A stretch of DNA of 64,000 nt from Ruminococcus sp. (GTDB lineage Bacteria > Bacillota > Clostridia > Oscillospirales > Ruminococcaceae), in assembly GCA_017484095.1 (NCBI GenBank), contig JAFUTU010000018.1, positions 1 through 64,000 on the forward strand. Direction: 5' to 3'. Under the pieces are notes generated by a model that searched no databases, was not told the DNA's origin, and saw nothing but the letters and a program-made list of their open reading frames with translations. Made by a program: the position numbers and the translations under genes. Shown here in pieces: positions 7,557 through 16,218 of this stretch; position 1 is the first letter of the stretch; the number at the start of each line of letters is the position of its first letter.

Positions 7557-8219
7557 ATGAAAAAGTACAAGTGCAGGCAATGCGAAAATGAATTCTCAGT
7601 TGCTGAGGGTGTTGAGGCTATTTGCCCTAATTGCGGCAAAAATGCCGACGGAGCAGAAGTGCTGGAGGACGTACCTGAAACACAGAATAAATACTCGGGC
7701 ACTGAGACTGAGAAAAATCTTATGGCGGCATTCTCATCGGAATCTGAGGCTAGGAACAAATACACTTTCTTTGCGGCAGCTGCGAGACAAGAAGGGTTTG
7801 AACAGATAGCTGCCCTATTTGAACTTACAGCAAACAACGAAAAAGAGCACGCCGAGATATGGTTCAAGGAGCTTGGCGGCATAGGCTCGACGGCTGATAA
7901 TCTTAAGGCAGCAGCTGACGGTGAAAACTATGAATGGACAAATATGTACGAGGGGTTTGCAAAAAAGGCAGAAGAGGAAGGCTTCAGCGAACTGGCGCAG
8001 AAATTTCGTATGGTGGGCGAGATAGAAAAGAAGCACGAGGAACGATACAGAGCGCTGCTGCACAATGTTGAAGCTCAGGAAGTATTCAAAAAAAGTGAAG
8101 TAAAGGTCTGGGAATGCAGGAACTGCGGTCACATCGTGGTAGGCACACAGGCTCCTGAGCAGTGCCCAGTATGCTCTCACGCACAGAGCTATTTTGAATT
8201 GCGTGCGGAGAATTATTAA
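7557..8219 (+). CDS. rubrerythrin with extra N-terminal zinc ribbon
   Basis: Rubrerythrins are non-haem di-iron peroxidases that protect anaerobes from hydrogen peroxide. Three modules are visible: an N-terminal ribbon with Cys6-x-x-Cys9 and Cys23-x-x-Cys26, a four-helix di-iron domain ([28 protein letters not shown]), and a C-terminal rubredoxin centre (CRNCGH, CPVC). The classical protein lacks the first module; rubredoxin/desulforedoxin-like N-terminal additions occur in some clostridial members. AGGAGG lies seven bases before the ATG. No clear promoter was found in the 217-base gap shared with cysK. Confidence 0.9.
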   Translation: MKKYKCRQCENEFSVAEGVEAICPNCGKNADGAEVLEDVPETQNKYSGTETEKNLMAAFSSESEARNKYTFFAAAARQEGFEQIAALFELTANNEKEHAEIWFKELGGIGSTADNLKAAADGENYEWTNMYEGFAKKAEEEGFSELAQKFRMVGEIEKKHEERYRALLHNVEAQEVFKKSEVKVWECRNCGHIVVGTQAPEQCPVCSHAQSYFELRAENY

Positions 8220-8246
8220 AAACGGGAACCATAAGGTTCCCGTTTC
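8220..8246 (+). terminator. terminator after the rubrerythrin gene
   Basis: AACGGGAACC and GGTTCCCGTT pair around an ATAA loop, beginning immediately after the stop codon. The T-run is short (TTT) and is shared with the left end of the MITE-like repeat. Confidence 0.75.
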
Positions 8247-8393
8247 AGTATGTCAACAAAGTACTGTTTTTAATTATTTGTCCGAAGCGGTAGTTAGAGG
8301 TGGGTGGAAAGCCCCCCTGACAATGCAACTAAATATCTAATAATCCGGCGTTTTGTACGTTAAACTAAAATAGGGTTTTACGACATACTGAAA
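8243..8393. repeat. 151-bp MITE-like element with 12-bp terminal inverted repeats
   Basis: TTTCAGTATGTC (8243-8254) is repeated exactly in reverse complement at 8382-8393. The 127 bases between carry no ORF or promoter and contain a purine-rich block followed by GCCCCCC. Exact terminal repeats, small size and an intergenic site between two terminators are what a non-autonomous miniature element looks like. No clear target duplication is visible, so the insertion may be old. Confidence 0.6.
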
Positions 8394-8414
8394 GGCTCGC
8401 AACCGCGAGCCTTT
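8391..8414 (-). terminator. hairpin terminator of the thyX-trhP operon
   Basis: AAAGGCTCGC (8391-8400) pairs fully with GCGAGCCTTT (8405-8414) around AACC, starting two bases past the trhP stop. On the minus strand only three T residues end the stem. Confidence 0.7.
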
Positions 8415-8415
8415 G

Positions 8416-9645
8416 CTACTTTTTAATTCTGATGATCGAGTTTTTTGAAAATGGTACATCACTGCTCATAGAAAACTTCATTGCAGCGTGGTTTGCAGTT
8501 TCTATCGGGTTATCCCATTCATCATAGAGGTCACGGACCGAGATAACTACGGGTTCACCATCAAATGAGAGGACCTCGACCTCATCACCGACATTGAATT
8601 TATTTTTTTGCTGGCAATATAGTCTGCCGTCAGACCAGCTGTCTACTACAGCGACAACATCATATTCTCTTACATAGCCGCTGGTACCGTAATACTGGCT
8701 CTGTTTCGGGTGACCAAAATAGAAGCCTGTGCAATAGGCTCTGTGGCTGACTTTAAAGACTTCGTCTTTGAGCCACTGAGGTAGCTGAAAATGTTCGGGA
8801 TCAGCTTTATAGATGTCCATTGCTTTACGGTAAGCGTTTGTGATGACCGAAACATAGTAGCTAGACTTTGCCCTGCCCTCGATCTTGAAGCTGTTTATCC
8901 CTGCTTCGGCAAGCTTATCGATATGCTCTATCAGGCACATATCTTTAGCGTTAAGAATATAGGTACCTTTTTCGTCCTCAAACACGGGATAATACTCACC
9001 GGGTCGGGTCTCCTCCATAAGATGATAGCCCCACCTGCACGGCTGAGAACACTCGCCGCGGTTGGCATCACGCTCGGTAAGATACTGTGAGATAAGGCAT
9101 CTGCCCGAAAAGCTGACGCACATAGCACCGTGTACAAAGCACTCTATCTCAAGGCCTTTAGGAGTCTTAGCTCTTATCTCGGCAATTTCCTCCAAAGCGA
9201 GCTCACGGGCTAAAACCACACGCTTGGCGCCCATTTCATAAAAGGCATTGGCGCTTGCATAATTAACAATGCCTGCCTGTGTGGAAACATGGATATCCAT
9301 ATCGGGCACATATTTTCTGATAAGAGTGAAAACGCCAATATCATTGACTATCAGAGCATCAACACCTGCGCTTTCAGCTTCTTTTACGAACTGCGCGAGG
9401 TTAGGTATCTCGTTGTTATGAGGGAGAGTATTACAGGTAAGATATACTCTTTTGCCGCGTGAGTGCGCCTCATCGCAGGCTTTAGCTAAGAGAGGCGCAT
9501 CAAAATTAGCTGAAGCAGCCCTCATACCGAAGCCTGTGCCGCCCAGGTAAACGGCATCTGCCCCGAAATCAAGAGCGGCATAAAGCCGCTCCATATCTCC
9601 TACAGGAGAGAGTATTTCCAATAATCTGTTATTTATATCAGACAT
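8416..9645 (-). CDS. trhP: U32-family tRNA U34 hydroxylase (TrhP-like)
   Basis: This peptidase-U32 family member has 409 residues. Family marks are ELLSPVGD-like ILSPVGDMERL at the start, GADAVYLGG, and the cysteine-rich ECFVHGAMCVSFSGRC followed by CSQPCRW, which binds an iron-sulfur cluster in characterised members. TrhP (YegQ/YrrO) hydroxylates uridine 34 of tRNAs using prephenate; older annotations call it a collagenase-like protease. It is the last gene of the thyX operon, 14 bases after mltG. Other U32 paralogues (RlhA, UbiU/V) are possible, but the C-terminal domain and length fit TrhP best. Confidence 0.75.
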   Translation of the reverse strand: MSDINNRLLEILSPVGDMERLYAALDFGADAVYLGGTGFGMRAASANFDAPLLAKACDEAHSRGKRVYLTCNTLPHNNEIPNLAQFVKEAESAGVDALIVNDIGVFTLIRKYVPDMDIHVSTQAGIVNYASANAFYEMGAKRVVLARELALEEIAEIRAKTPKGLEIECFVHGAMCVSFSGRCLISQYLTERDANRGECSQPCRWGYHLMEETRPGEYYPVFEDEKGTYILNAKDMCLIEHIDKLAEAGINSFKIEGRAKSSYYVSVITNAYRKAMDIYKADPEHFQLPQWLKDEVFKVSHRAYCTGFYFGHPKQSQYYGTSGYVREYDVVAVVDSWSDGRLYCQQKNKFNVGDEVEVLSFDGEPVVISVRDLYDEWDNPIETANHAAMKFSMSSDVPFSKNSIIRIKK

Positions 9646-9659
9646 CAGATCATTCCTTT

Positions 9660-11318
9660 TTATGCAAGACCTGCCTTTTTAAGGTTAGCCTCATGCTCTT
9701 CAAGAGTCTCGGCATAGAAGGTCTGCTTGGTAGTAAGGTTATTACAGAAGTAATAGTACTTTGTCTTGGCAGGATCGATAACTGCCTTGATAGCGTCAAT
9801 ACCCGGGTTGCAGATAGGTCCTGCAGGGAGACCCTTGCAGGTATAGGTATCGTAGCTCTCGGTATAATGAGTGAGGGAGGCTTCGGTATCTGCCTGTGTG
9901 GTTATGACGTTTTTGATATAGTTCTTGGTCGTATCAGACTGGAGCATCGGATAGGTATCTGGGTCATTGAGACGGTTGATGAATACCGATGCTACATTTG
10001 GCATTTCTTCTACTGATGCAGACTCAAGCTGAACGATAGATGCAAGAGTCATTACCTCGGTAAAGCTGAGCTTAGTTGATGCAAGCTTTGGCTCGATAAT
10101 TGTTGTATACTGCTTTTCAAAGGCTTCCTTCACTTTTCTTGAAACATTTTCGGCAGAGTCATCTACATAGAACTCATATGTATCGGGATAGAAGAAGCCC
10201 TCTCTGCTGTAGAAGGTATCGGCAGCTGCATCTATCTGCTTTTCAAAGACGAAGCCCTGATCGCGGTTGAACTGGAAAATGAAATCCTCTGCGGGGCAAA
10301 CGCCTGCCTCTTCAAGCTTTGATGCTATGGTAAGAAGGTTCTCCCCCTCTGTAAAGGTAACGGTAACTGACTTATAGGATTCTCTCTGAACGGAGAGCTT
10401 TTCGATGATATCAGTATAACCGTTAGACGGCTGGAGTGTGATATCTCCGGGATAGAGAGTGGGATCATGCTGGAGCTTCAACGCTATTTTGAAAAGAGTC
10501 TTATTCTCGATAACGCCGTTTTCTACAAGGATATCAGCTATCCTGTCGTTATTGGAGCCCTCGGGAATATTAAATCGGATATCGCTCTCGCTCTTGCCGA
10601 TACCGTAAAATTCCATTCCTATCCTTATGCCTGTAACTGCAAGCAAAAGAGAAACTGTAAGGATAATTGCAACGATTATTATACCGCCGAAAATGGTTCC
10701 GTTAAAGCGGCTTTTTTTCTTCTTTTTCTTTTTCTTGGTGCTCTTTTTTGCCGGAGCTGATTTTTTCTTAGGAGGCGGAGTTTTCTTCTCAGCCTTTTGC
10801 TTAGCGGTGGTAACATCTTCATATGTTCTTATCCTGGTGACAGGCTCCTCAATCACTGCAACGGAAGCAGCTGCTTTGGGTTCGATCTCAGGAACTGTTT
10901 CAACAGGAGACTCAGGCTGTGAAGGATCCTGAACACTATCGTCAAAAGATGCTTCCGACAGATCGGAAGAGTCAGGCTCGGCATGGTCGGATACTATCGG
11001 TTCAGACGCTGTTTCAGGCACAGTTTCTTCATCGGACTTCGGTGATGAGATCTTTTCATCAAGCGCCTTTGTGAGAGACTCGATCTCCTCAAGAGCTGAC
11101 TTGGTAGAGGGCTCTTCGGTGTCTGTTGACTGAGGTACAGTATCCTCTTTCGGTACGGCAGGAAGGTCGGTATCATCTACAGGTGTCATCTGCTCTGCGG
11201 CAGGCTCCTCAGATAACTTGGGTATGGTCTCCTCTATTTCAATTCCCTGAACGAAATCGGGATTTGACTCCCTGTGCCGTCTCACAGGTCTGCCCTGATT
11301 TTTCTTATTATCGCTCAT
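9660..11318 (-). CDS. mltG: endolytic murein transglycosylase MltG, with long acidic N-terminus
   Basis: MltG cleaves nascent peptidoglycan at the outer face of the membrane. Residues 1-175 are an acidic, Pro/Ser/Glu-rich cytoplasmic region, followed by a lysine tract (eight Lys at about 195-202), one membrane helix (about 209-231), a LysM-like segment and the YceG catalytic domain. The catalytic region reads ASIVQLES where many homologues have ASIVEKE; the second Glu is kept. GLPAGPICNPG near the end is typical. The cytoplasmic tail is much longer than in Escherichia coli MltG. It lies in the thyX operon. Confidence 0.9.
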   Translation of the reverse strand: MSDNKKNQGRPVRRHRESNPDFVQGIEIEETIPKLSEEPAAEQMTPVDDTDLPAVPKEDTVPQSTDTEEPSTKSALEEIESLTKALDEKISSPKSDEETVPETASEPIVSDHAEPDSSDLSEASFDDSVQDPSQPESPVETVPEIEPKAAASVAVIEEPVTRIRTYEDVTTAKQKAEKKTPPPKKKSAPAKKSTKKKKKKKKSRFNGTIFGGIIIVAIILTVSLLLAVTGIRIGMEFYGIGKSESDIRFNIPEGSNNDRIADILVENGVIENKTLFKIALKLQHDPTLYPGDITLQPSNGYTDIIEKLSVQRESYKSVTVTFTEGENLLTIASKLEEAGVCPAEDFIFQFNRDQGFVFEKQIDAAADTFYSREGFFYPDTYEFYVDDSAENVSRKVKEAFEKQYTTIIEPKLASTKLSFTEVMTLASIVQLESASVEEMPNVASVFINRLNDPDTYPMLQSDTTKNYIKNVITTQADTEASLTHYTESYDTYTCKGLPAGPICNPGIDAIKAVIDPAKTKYYYFCNNLTTKQTFYAETLEEHEANLKKAGLA

Positions 11319-11335
11319 CGATCAATCTTCCTTTC

Positions 11336-11902
11336 CTATTCAGAAAATCTGTATATCGTTTTATCAGTAAAAAGCATATCGGCTTTTATGTCATAAGAAT
11401 TGTGTTCAAGCTCGTCACAGACACAGCTTTCATAGCAGACACCTGCTTTTATGCCGTTAAAGCCGACAAGAAATCTGTCATAATAGCCGCCGCCGAAGCC
11501 AAGCCTATAGCCGTTTTTATCGAATGAAAGCCCCGGCAAAACGCACAAGGCGTTTTCAAAGGAGGTCACCTTAGGGCTTTTGGGAGAGGGTTCAAGTATA
11601 CCCATTTTTCCGGAAGTGAGCTCATCAAATGAGTTCACCTTATAAAAGAACATTATGCCGTTAGAAGAGTTTCCCTCACAACGAGGACAGAGAACGTTTT
11701 TTTCACCAAAGGATCTTTCAAGTATCTCCCGTGTGGAAACTTCGATATCGGTAGAGACAAAGCAAAGAAGGGTCTCACAGGTCTTATACTCTTTGCTGTT
11801 AAGAAAGAGCTCTGTGATCTGCTTATCCATATGTTGCTTTTGCTCAGGTGTCATTGAAAGGCGTTTTTGCTTGAAATGGCTTCTGAGTTCTTTTTTACCC
11901 AT
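11336..11902 (-). CDS. 5-formyltetrahydrofolate cyclo-ligase
   Basis: This enzyme converts 5-formyl-THF and ATP to methenyl-THF, returning folate to the one-carbon pool. The 188-residue protein has the basic N-terminus KKELRSHFKQKR and the C-terminal signature LGFGGGYYDRFL that binds substrate. The ATG at 11902 shares a base with the stop codon of the DJ-1 gene (TAATG), implying coupled translation; ATG 11911, ten bases after AAGGT, is an alternative. Its place in an operon with thyX and tmk fits folate-dependent thymidylate synthesis. Confidence 0.9.
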   Translation of the reverse strand: MGKKELRSHFKQKRLSMTPEQKQHMDKQITELFLNSKEYKTCETLLCFVSTDIEVSTREILERSFGEKNVLCPRCEGNSSNGIMFFYKVNSFDELTSGKMGILEPSPKSPKVTSFENALCVLPGLSFDKNGYRLGFGGGYYDRFLVGFNGIKAGVCYESCVCDELEHNSYDIKADMLFTDKTIYRFSE

Positions 11903-12444
11903 TATTCGCATTGCATATTTGACCTTACGGTATCTGACTTCTCTTTAGAGATAAGAACTTCTGCAAGCTTTAAGCCAAACTGTATACATACGCCTGCACC
12001 TCTTGCAGTAATGATCTTACCGTCATGCTCAACAGGAGCGCCTGTAGGCTCTGCACCGATAAGGTCTTTTTCAAAGCCTGGGAAGCAGGTCGCCTTTTTG
12101 TTCTTTAAGAGACCCTTATGACCCAGAACAGACGGTGCTGCACAGATAGCAGCAAGGTACTTATCGTTCTCGGCACAGTAGTCGATCGCTGCCTGAACAT
12201 CAGCGTCAGCTTCAAGGTTCAGAGTGCCGGGCATTCCGCCGGGGAGAACGATCATTTCAAGCTCAGCTCCGAGCGTTATCTGATCTGATGTGATATCAGG
12301 CTTGAAGGTGACTTTATGCGAGCTTACGATAGTATCCGAGCCCACGCCGACCGTAACTACCTCTGCTCCGCTGCGCCTGAGTATATCAACAGGTGCAAGC
12401 GCTTCTATCTCCTCAAAACCGTTAGCAAGAAATACATATACCAT
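11902..12444 (-). CDS. DJ-1/PfpI family protein (YajL/ThiJ type)
   Basis: The 180-residue single domain belongs to the DJ-1 superfamily. The nucleophile Cys is in AAICAAPSVLG and the partner Glu in GFEEIEA, with GGMPG and FPGFE as in DJ-1/YajL. Members act on reactive aldehydes or as chaperone-like stress proteins; the exact activity is debated. ATG 12444 with AAAGGAG before it is the start, though the frame is open to 12510. It overlaps the start of the cyclo-ligase gene. Confidence 0.85.
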   Translation of the reverse strand: MVYVFLANGFEEIEALAPVDILRRSGAEVVTVGVGSDTIVSSHKVTFKPDITSDQITLGAELEMIVLPGGMPGTLNLEADADVQAAIDYCAENDKYLAAICAAPSVLGHKGLLKNKKATCFPGFEKDLIGAEPTGAPVEHDGKIITARGAGVCIQFGLKLAEVLISKEKSDTVRSNMQCE

Positions 12445-12466
12445 AACTGTTTCTCCTTTACTGGAT

Positions 12467-13126
12467 CTATATGCCGCCGATAGCTGACAGGATATCTTCA
12501 AAGATATCATCTATAGGACGGGACTCGTCACCGCTGCTGCACCTGATTATTTTCCAGCCGCATTTTTCAGCTGTGAACAGAGCTGCTTTTCGACAGGCAT
12601 AGAGATATGAAATGTTTGCTTCGTGGATATCTTTTTTGGTCTCATCACCGTTATATCTTCCGCTCATAAGCTTCTGAGATATCTCTATCGGCATATCAAG
12701 GAATATGACCTGATCGGGTCTTGGAAGACCGAGCTTATCATACTCATAGTCCTCCAGCCATTTTATATAGTTCTCCCACTCTTCCTCAGGGAGCTTGGTC
12801 ATTTGATAGATACAGTTTGATGTAACATATCTGGCAGCGCTTATAAAGGAACCGCTTTTGTAATCGTCCTCCCAGAGCTGTTTATAGCTGACATATCTGT
12901 CAACGGCATAAAAGCTGGAGGCTGCATAAGCATTGACGTCTGACGGAGAACAACCTATCTCACCGCCAAGATACATTCTGACCAGCGCCGATGACTCATT
13001 ATCATAATCGGGAAAGCTTATAGACTTATGCTTTATTCCCTTATCTTCAAGGTATTTGTCCAGTCTTTCAAACTGAGTAGACTTTCCGCTGCCGTCAAGT
13101 CCTTCCAAAACAACTATTCTGCTCAT
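12467..13126 (-). CDS. tmk: thymidylate kinase
   Basis: The product phosphorylates dTMP to dTDP. The P-loop GLDGSGKST starts at residue 9, and the DRY-type motif DRYVS, PRPDQVIFLDMP and a lid with SGRYNGDETKKD follow. At 219 residues it is typical in length, though the sequence is of the divergent clostridial type. It starts 15 bases after thyX, so dTMP made by ThyX is handed to the next gene's product. Confidence 0.85.
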   Translation of the reverse strand: MSRIVVLEGLDGSGKSTQFERLDKYLEDKGIKHKSISFPDYDNESSALVRMYLGGEIGCSPSDVNAYAASSFYAVDRYVSYKQLWEDDYKSGSFISAARYVTSNCIYQMTKLPEEEWENYIKWLEDYEYDKLGLPRPDQVIFLDMPIEISQKLMSGRYNGDETKKDIHEANISYLYACRKAALFTAEKCGWKIIRCSSGDESRPIDDIFEDILSAIGGI

Positions 13127-13141
13127 ATGTATCAGCGTAAT

Positions 13142-13930
13142 TTACGCCTTACCTCCTATAAATTCTGCTTTCATCTCTTTGTACTGAGCTATTACCTCGG
13201 GCATTTTACCGCAGGACATCTTTCCCTCGGGACATCTGCCTGTCATAACGCACGAAGGACCTGCTTTTTTGAAGAGGTTTGGTGCGATCTCACAGCAGAT
13301 CTTCAGCATTTCATCAGCTACAGCCTTGATCTCCCACTGAGCGCGGTTACAGCACCTGTGCTTGAAGAAATTGAAAAGAGTTCTGACATTCATAGTGACT
13401 ACGATCTTAGTCTCACAGGCATTAGGCAAAACGAAACGAGCGTCTTCATTTGCTTTCTTTCTAGCCTTGCTTCTCGCAGATTTTTCATCATTGCCCCCTG
13501 CTAAAAATGCTTTATAGTGCATTTCGGTAAGAGCCTCTGATATCTTGTCGTAGCTCTCGACTATCTGAGCCATCTGGTTTTCAAACTCAGCCTTAGCTTC
13601 AGGACATTGCTCTATTGCAGGCGGAGTTATGAACTCAAAGCCGTTCTCATTGACATAGCGCTGACTTTTCTGAGAGTAGGAGGCTATCCTGTGCCTTACG
13701 AGCTGGTGCGAACAGGCTCTGGAAATGCCTTCTATCGCAAAGGTGAAGGATACGTGCTCCATCGGGCTTTCATGACCTATAGATGCGAGCATATCAACAA
13801 AGCTCTCGATCTTTTCATCTGTGAGGCCGTCCATAAGAGAGCCGACATCACTGCTGGAATAGCAGAGCTTGGCAGCTGTAGCAACGATCTTTTCAGGCTC
13901 AGGCGTGTTTGCAATGAGCTTAACCTTCAT
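13142..13930 (-). CDS. thyX: flavin-dependent thymidylate synthase
   Basis: ThyX makes dTMP from dUMP with methylene-THF and FADH2, without oxidising folate to dihydrofolate. The signature RHRIASYSQKSQRY fits the RHRxxSxxxxSxRY ThyX motif. The 262-residue length suits the family, with a short Cys-rich C-terminal tail. GGAGG precedes the ATG and a near-consensus promoter lies just upstream. It is the first gene of the six-gene operon. Confidence 0.95.
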   Translation of the reverse strand: MKVKLIANTPEPEKIVATAAKLCYSSSDVGSLMDGLTDEKIESFVDMLASIGHESPMEHVSFTFAIEGISRACSHQLVRHRIASYSQKSQRYVNENGFEFITPPAIEQCPEAKAEFENQMAQIVESYDKISEALTEMHYKAFLAGGNDEKSARSKARKKANEDARFVLPNACETKIVVTMNVRTLFNFFKHRCCNRAQWEIKAVADEMLKICCEIAPNLFKKAGPSCVMTGRCPEGKMSCGKMPEVIAQYKEMKAEFIGGKA

Positions 13931-13970
13931 AACGCATACCTCCGCATAATATCAAATTACATACATATTG

Positions 13971-13999
13971 ATTATAACATCATTTTGATGATAAGTCAA
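13971..13999 (-). promoter_or_regulatory. promoter of the thyX operon
   Basis: TTGACT (complement of 13994-13999), 17 bases, TATAAT (complement of 13971-13976). The spacer holds the inverted repeat CATCA-AAA-TGATG, which could be an operator or chance. Confidence 0.8.
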
Positions 14000-14026
14000 C
14001 AAATTTCGCGTATTTTTTGATGACTG

Positions 14027-14058
14027 CCAAAAAAGACTGCCTTTAAAAGACAGTCTTT
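14027..14058 (-). terminator. terminator of the spoIIIA-recN operon
   Basis: AAAGACTG (14032-14039) pairs with CAGTCTTT (14051-14058), and on the minus strand the stem is followed by T6. It begins ten bases after the recN stop and separates recN from the thyX promoter. Confidence 0.85.
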
Positions 14059-14068
14059 AACAGTAATT

Positions 14069-15739
14069 TTACATTTTCATAGCATCATTAAGATACTGTT
14101 CTGCATTTTCGAGCATAAGGTCGGTAATATTCTCGCCGCCCATTATCCTTGCAAGCTCTCTCTTTCTGCCTTCGTGGTCAAGAGAACGAACAGAGGTGAG
14201 AGTTCTGCCGTTGTGAACGTTCTTTTCAATCAGGAGGTGATCGTCAGCCATTACGGCTATCTGTGAGAGATGAGTTACACAAAGGACCTGTCTGAGGCGG
14301 GATATCTGCTTTAGCTTTATACCGATCTTCTGGGCTGCTCTGCCGCTGACACCTGTATCTATCTCATCGAAGATAAGGGTCTGGATACCGTCCTTTTCGG
14401 CAATGACGTTTTTGAGTGCGAGCATTATCCTCGAAAGCTCACCGCCCGAAGCTATCTTTGCGATAGGCTTTGGCTCCTCGCCTGCATTGGCGGATATGAG
14501 AAACTCAATATTATCCATACCGTTGACTGTCAGCTTGCCCTTATCATTCTTAACGGCAAGCTTTACATCGGGCATATTGAGGAATTCAAGCTCCTCGGCG
14601 ACCTGTTTAACAAAGCGCTCGCCTGCTTTCATACGGTGCTCAGAAAGGAGGTTTGCTTTTATCGTAACAGTTTTTAGAAGCTGTTCAAGCTCTTTATTGA
14701 GCTCGCTCAGGTTCTCTTCGGCGTTTTCAAGGGCTGAAAGCTCATTCTCGGTCTCTTCAAGAACCTTGAGCACATCGGAAAGGTCGGGGCCGTATTTTTT
14801 CTTTATGCGCCTAAGCTCCTCCCAGCGGTTATTAAGATAATCATATCTGGCAGGGTCGACCTCAAGCTTATCAAGAAGTGATGCAAGCTCTTCGGAAATG
14901 TCTTCAAGCTCGATAGCGGCTGAATCAAGGCGTTCAAAAAGGGCTGCCGATGCTGTATAAACATCTGTGATATCGGAAAGTGTATCACGGGAGCGCTGAA
15001 CGGCTGTTACTGCGCCGTCGGTATCGTCATCGCCTGAAATAAGGGTCCTTGCAGAATAGAGCGCTTCACTGATCGTAACGGAATTCTTGAGGACATTGAG
15101 TTCCTGTGCTATCTCATCGTCTTCGCCCTCGCGGATATTCAGTGATGAAAGCTCCTCATAACGCTCTTTGAGCATATCTAACCTGTCGTCTTTGCGGGCA
15201 CGGTCTGCCTTGAGCTTATTGATCTGCTTAGCTTTCTGCTGGAGCTGTCTGAAGGAATCTCTGTAATCGCTCAAAAGAGCATCAGAGCCTGCAAAGCTGT
15301 CTAAGATATCTATATGGCGTTCGGGAAACATAAGTATCTGATTGTCATGCTGACCGTGGATATTGACTAACAGCTCGCCAACGGCCTTCAACGCTGAGAC
15401 ATTGACGACTCTTGAGTTGATCCTTGCAAGGCTGCCGCCGTCGAAGGATATCTCTCTGGTAAGGAGGAGCTGGCCGTCTTCACATTCGATGCCGAGCTCA
15501 TCTAGCTTCGCTGAAACAGTATCACCAATATCGGTAAAGAGAGCTGATACAACTGCTTTTTTTGTGCCGCTTCTTACTATATCCTTAGAGGAACGCTGGC
15601 CAAGGATAGCGTTTATACCGTTAATGAGTATAGATTTACCTGCACCTGTTTCGCCAGTGAAAACGTTAAGTTTATCGGAAAAGGTGATAGTTGCCTGCTC
15701 AATAACAGCAAGGTTCTCAATATATAATTCCTTTAGCAT
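14069..15739 (-). CDS. recN: DNA repair protein RecN
   Basis: RecN is an SMC-like ATPase in double-strand break repair. The 556-residue protein has the Walker A motif GETGAGKS (29-36), a long central coiled coil (about 150-370) and the ABC signature with Walker B (ASGGELSRIMLAL, IFDEIDTGVSG) near the C-terminus. Its place after argR in the dxs-tlyA-argR-recN order matches Bacillus and clostridia. It ends the long operon. Confidence 0.97.
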   Translation of the reverse strand: MLKELYIENLAVIEQATITFSDKLNVFTGETGAGKSILINGINAILGQRSSKDIVRSGTKKAVVSALFTDIGDTVSAKLDELGIECEDGQLLLTREISFDGGSLARINSRVVNVSALKAVGELLVNIHGQHDNQILMFPERHIDILDSFAGSDALLSDYRDSFRQLQQKAKQINKLKADRARKDDRLDMLKERYEELSSLNIREGEDDEIAQELNVLKNSVTISEALYSARTLISGDDDTDGAVTAVQRSRDTLSDITDVYTASAALFERLDSAAIELEDISEELASLLDKLEVDPARYDYLNNRWEELRRIKKKYGPDLSDVLKVLEETENELSALENAEENLSELNKELEQLLKTVTIKANLLSEHRMKAGERFVKQVAEELEFLNMPDVKLAVKNDKGKLTVNGMDNIEFLISANAGEEPKPIAKIASGGELSRIMLALKNVIAEKDGIQTLIFDEIDTGVSGRAAQKIGIKLKQISRLRQVLCVTHLSQIAVMADDHLLIEKNVHNGRTLTSVRSLDHEGRKRELARIMGGENITDLMLENAEQYLNDAMKM

Positions 15740-15744
15740 TTGTA

Positions 15745-16218
15745 TCAGATCCCGTTGTTTTGATTTGAGATTATGTTTTCAAGCTCATGGACCAGGAGCT
15801 TTGCATCGTTCTCTGTTCTCATAAGGATGAAGATGGTATCGTCACCTGCGAGAGTGCCGACAACATTGTTCAGAGATATACTGTCAAGCTTTGCACAGAC
15901 TGCCTGCGCCATGCCCGTCTGGCAGCGCACTACAACAGTGTTCATAGCAAAATCAACACGCTGGACAGTTTCGGAGAAAATACTGTAGAGTGCTTTTCCG
16001 CCAAAGAGGTCATCAGATGTGATAGAGGGAGCCTGATATCTATAGCCTCCCTGCGGATCAGCTGTTTTTACAAGATTGAGCTTTCGCAGATCACGGGAAA
16101 GGGTGGCTTGTGTAACCTCGCAGCCGCGTTTTCTGAGTGCATCACGAAGCTCCTCCTGAGTGGAAATGCTCTCTTCGGCTATGATACTGAGAATGATCTC
16201 ATGGCGCTGATGCTTCAT
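15745..16218 (-). CDS. argR: arginine repressor
   Basis: ArgR/AhrC binds arginine and represses biosynthesis operators. The 157-residue protein has an N-terminal winged helix (STQEELRDALRKRGCEVTQATLSRDL) and a C-terminal arginine-binding trimer domain with VVRCQTGMAQAV and GTLAGDDTIFILM. Its ATG overlaps the nadK stop by four bases (ATGA). No arginine genes are in this window. Confidence 0.95.
   Translation of the reverse strand: MKHQRHEIILSIIAEESISTQEELRDALRKRGCEVTQATLSRDLRKLNLVKTADPQGGYRYQAPSITSDDLFGGKALYSIFSETVQRVDFAMNTVVVRCQTGMAQAVCAKLDSISLNNVVGTLAGDDTIFILMRTENDAKLLVHELENIISNQNNGI

Noticed and set aside
8416..9645. Collagenase-like protease
   Set aside because: This is an old label for the U32 family; the Cys-rich centre and context fit tRNA hydroxylase TrhP better.
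10690..10745. Frameshift or sequencing error at the A/T-rich lysine tract of mltG
   Set aside because: The frame continues without break into a clear membrane helix and catalytic domain, and basic residues before a membrane helix are expected.
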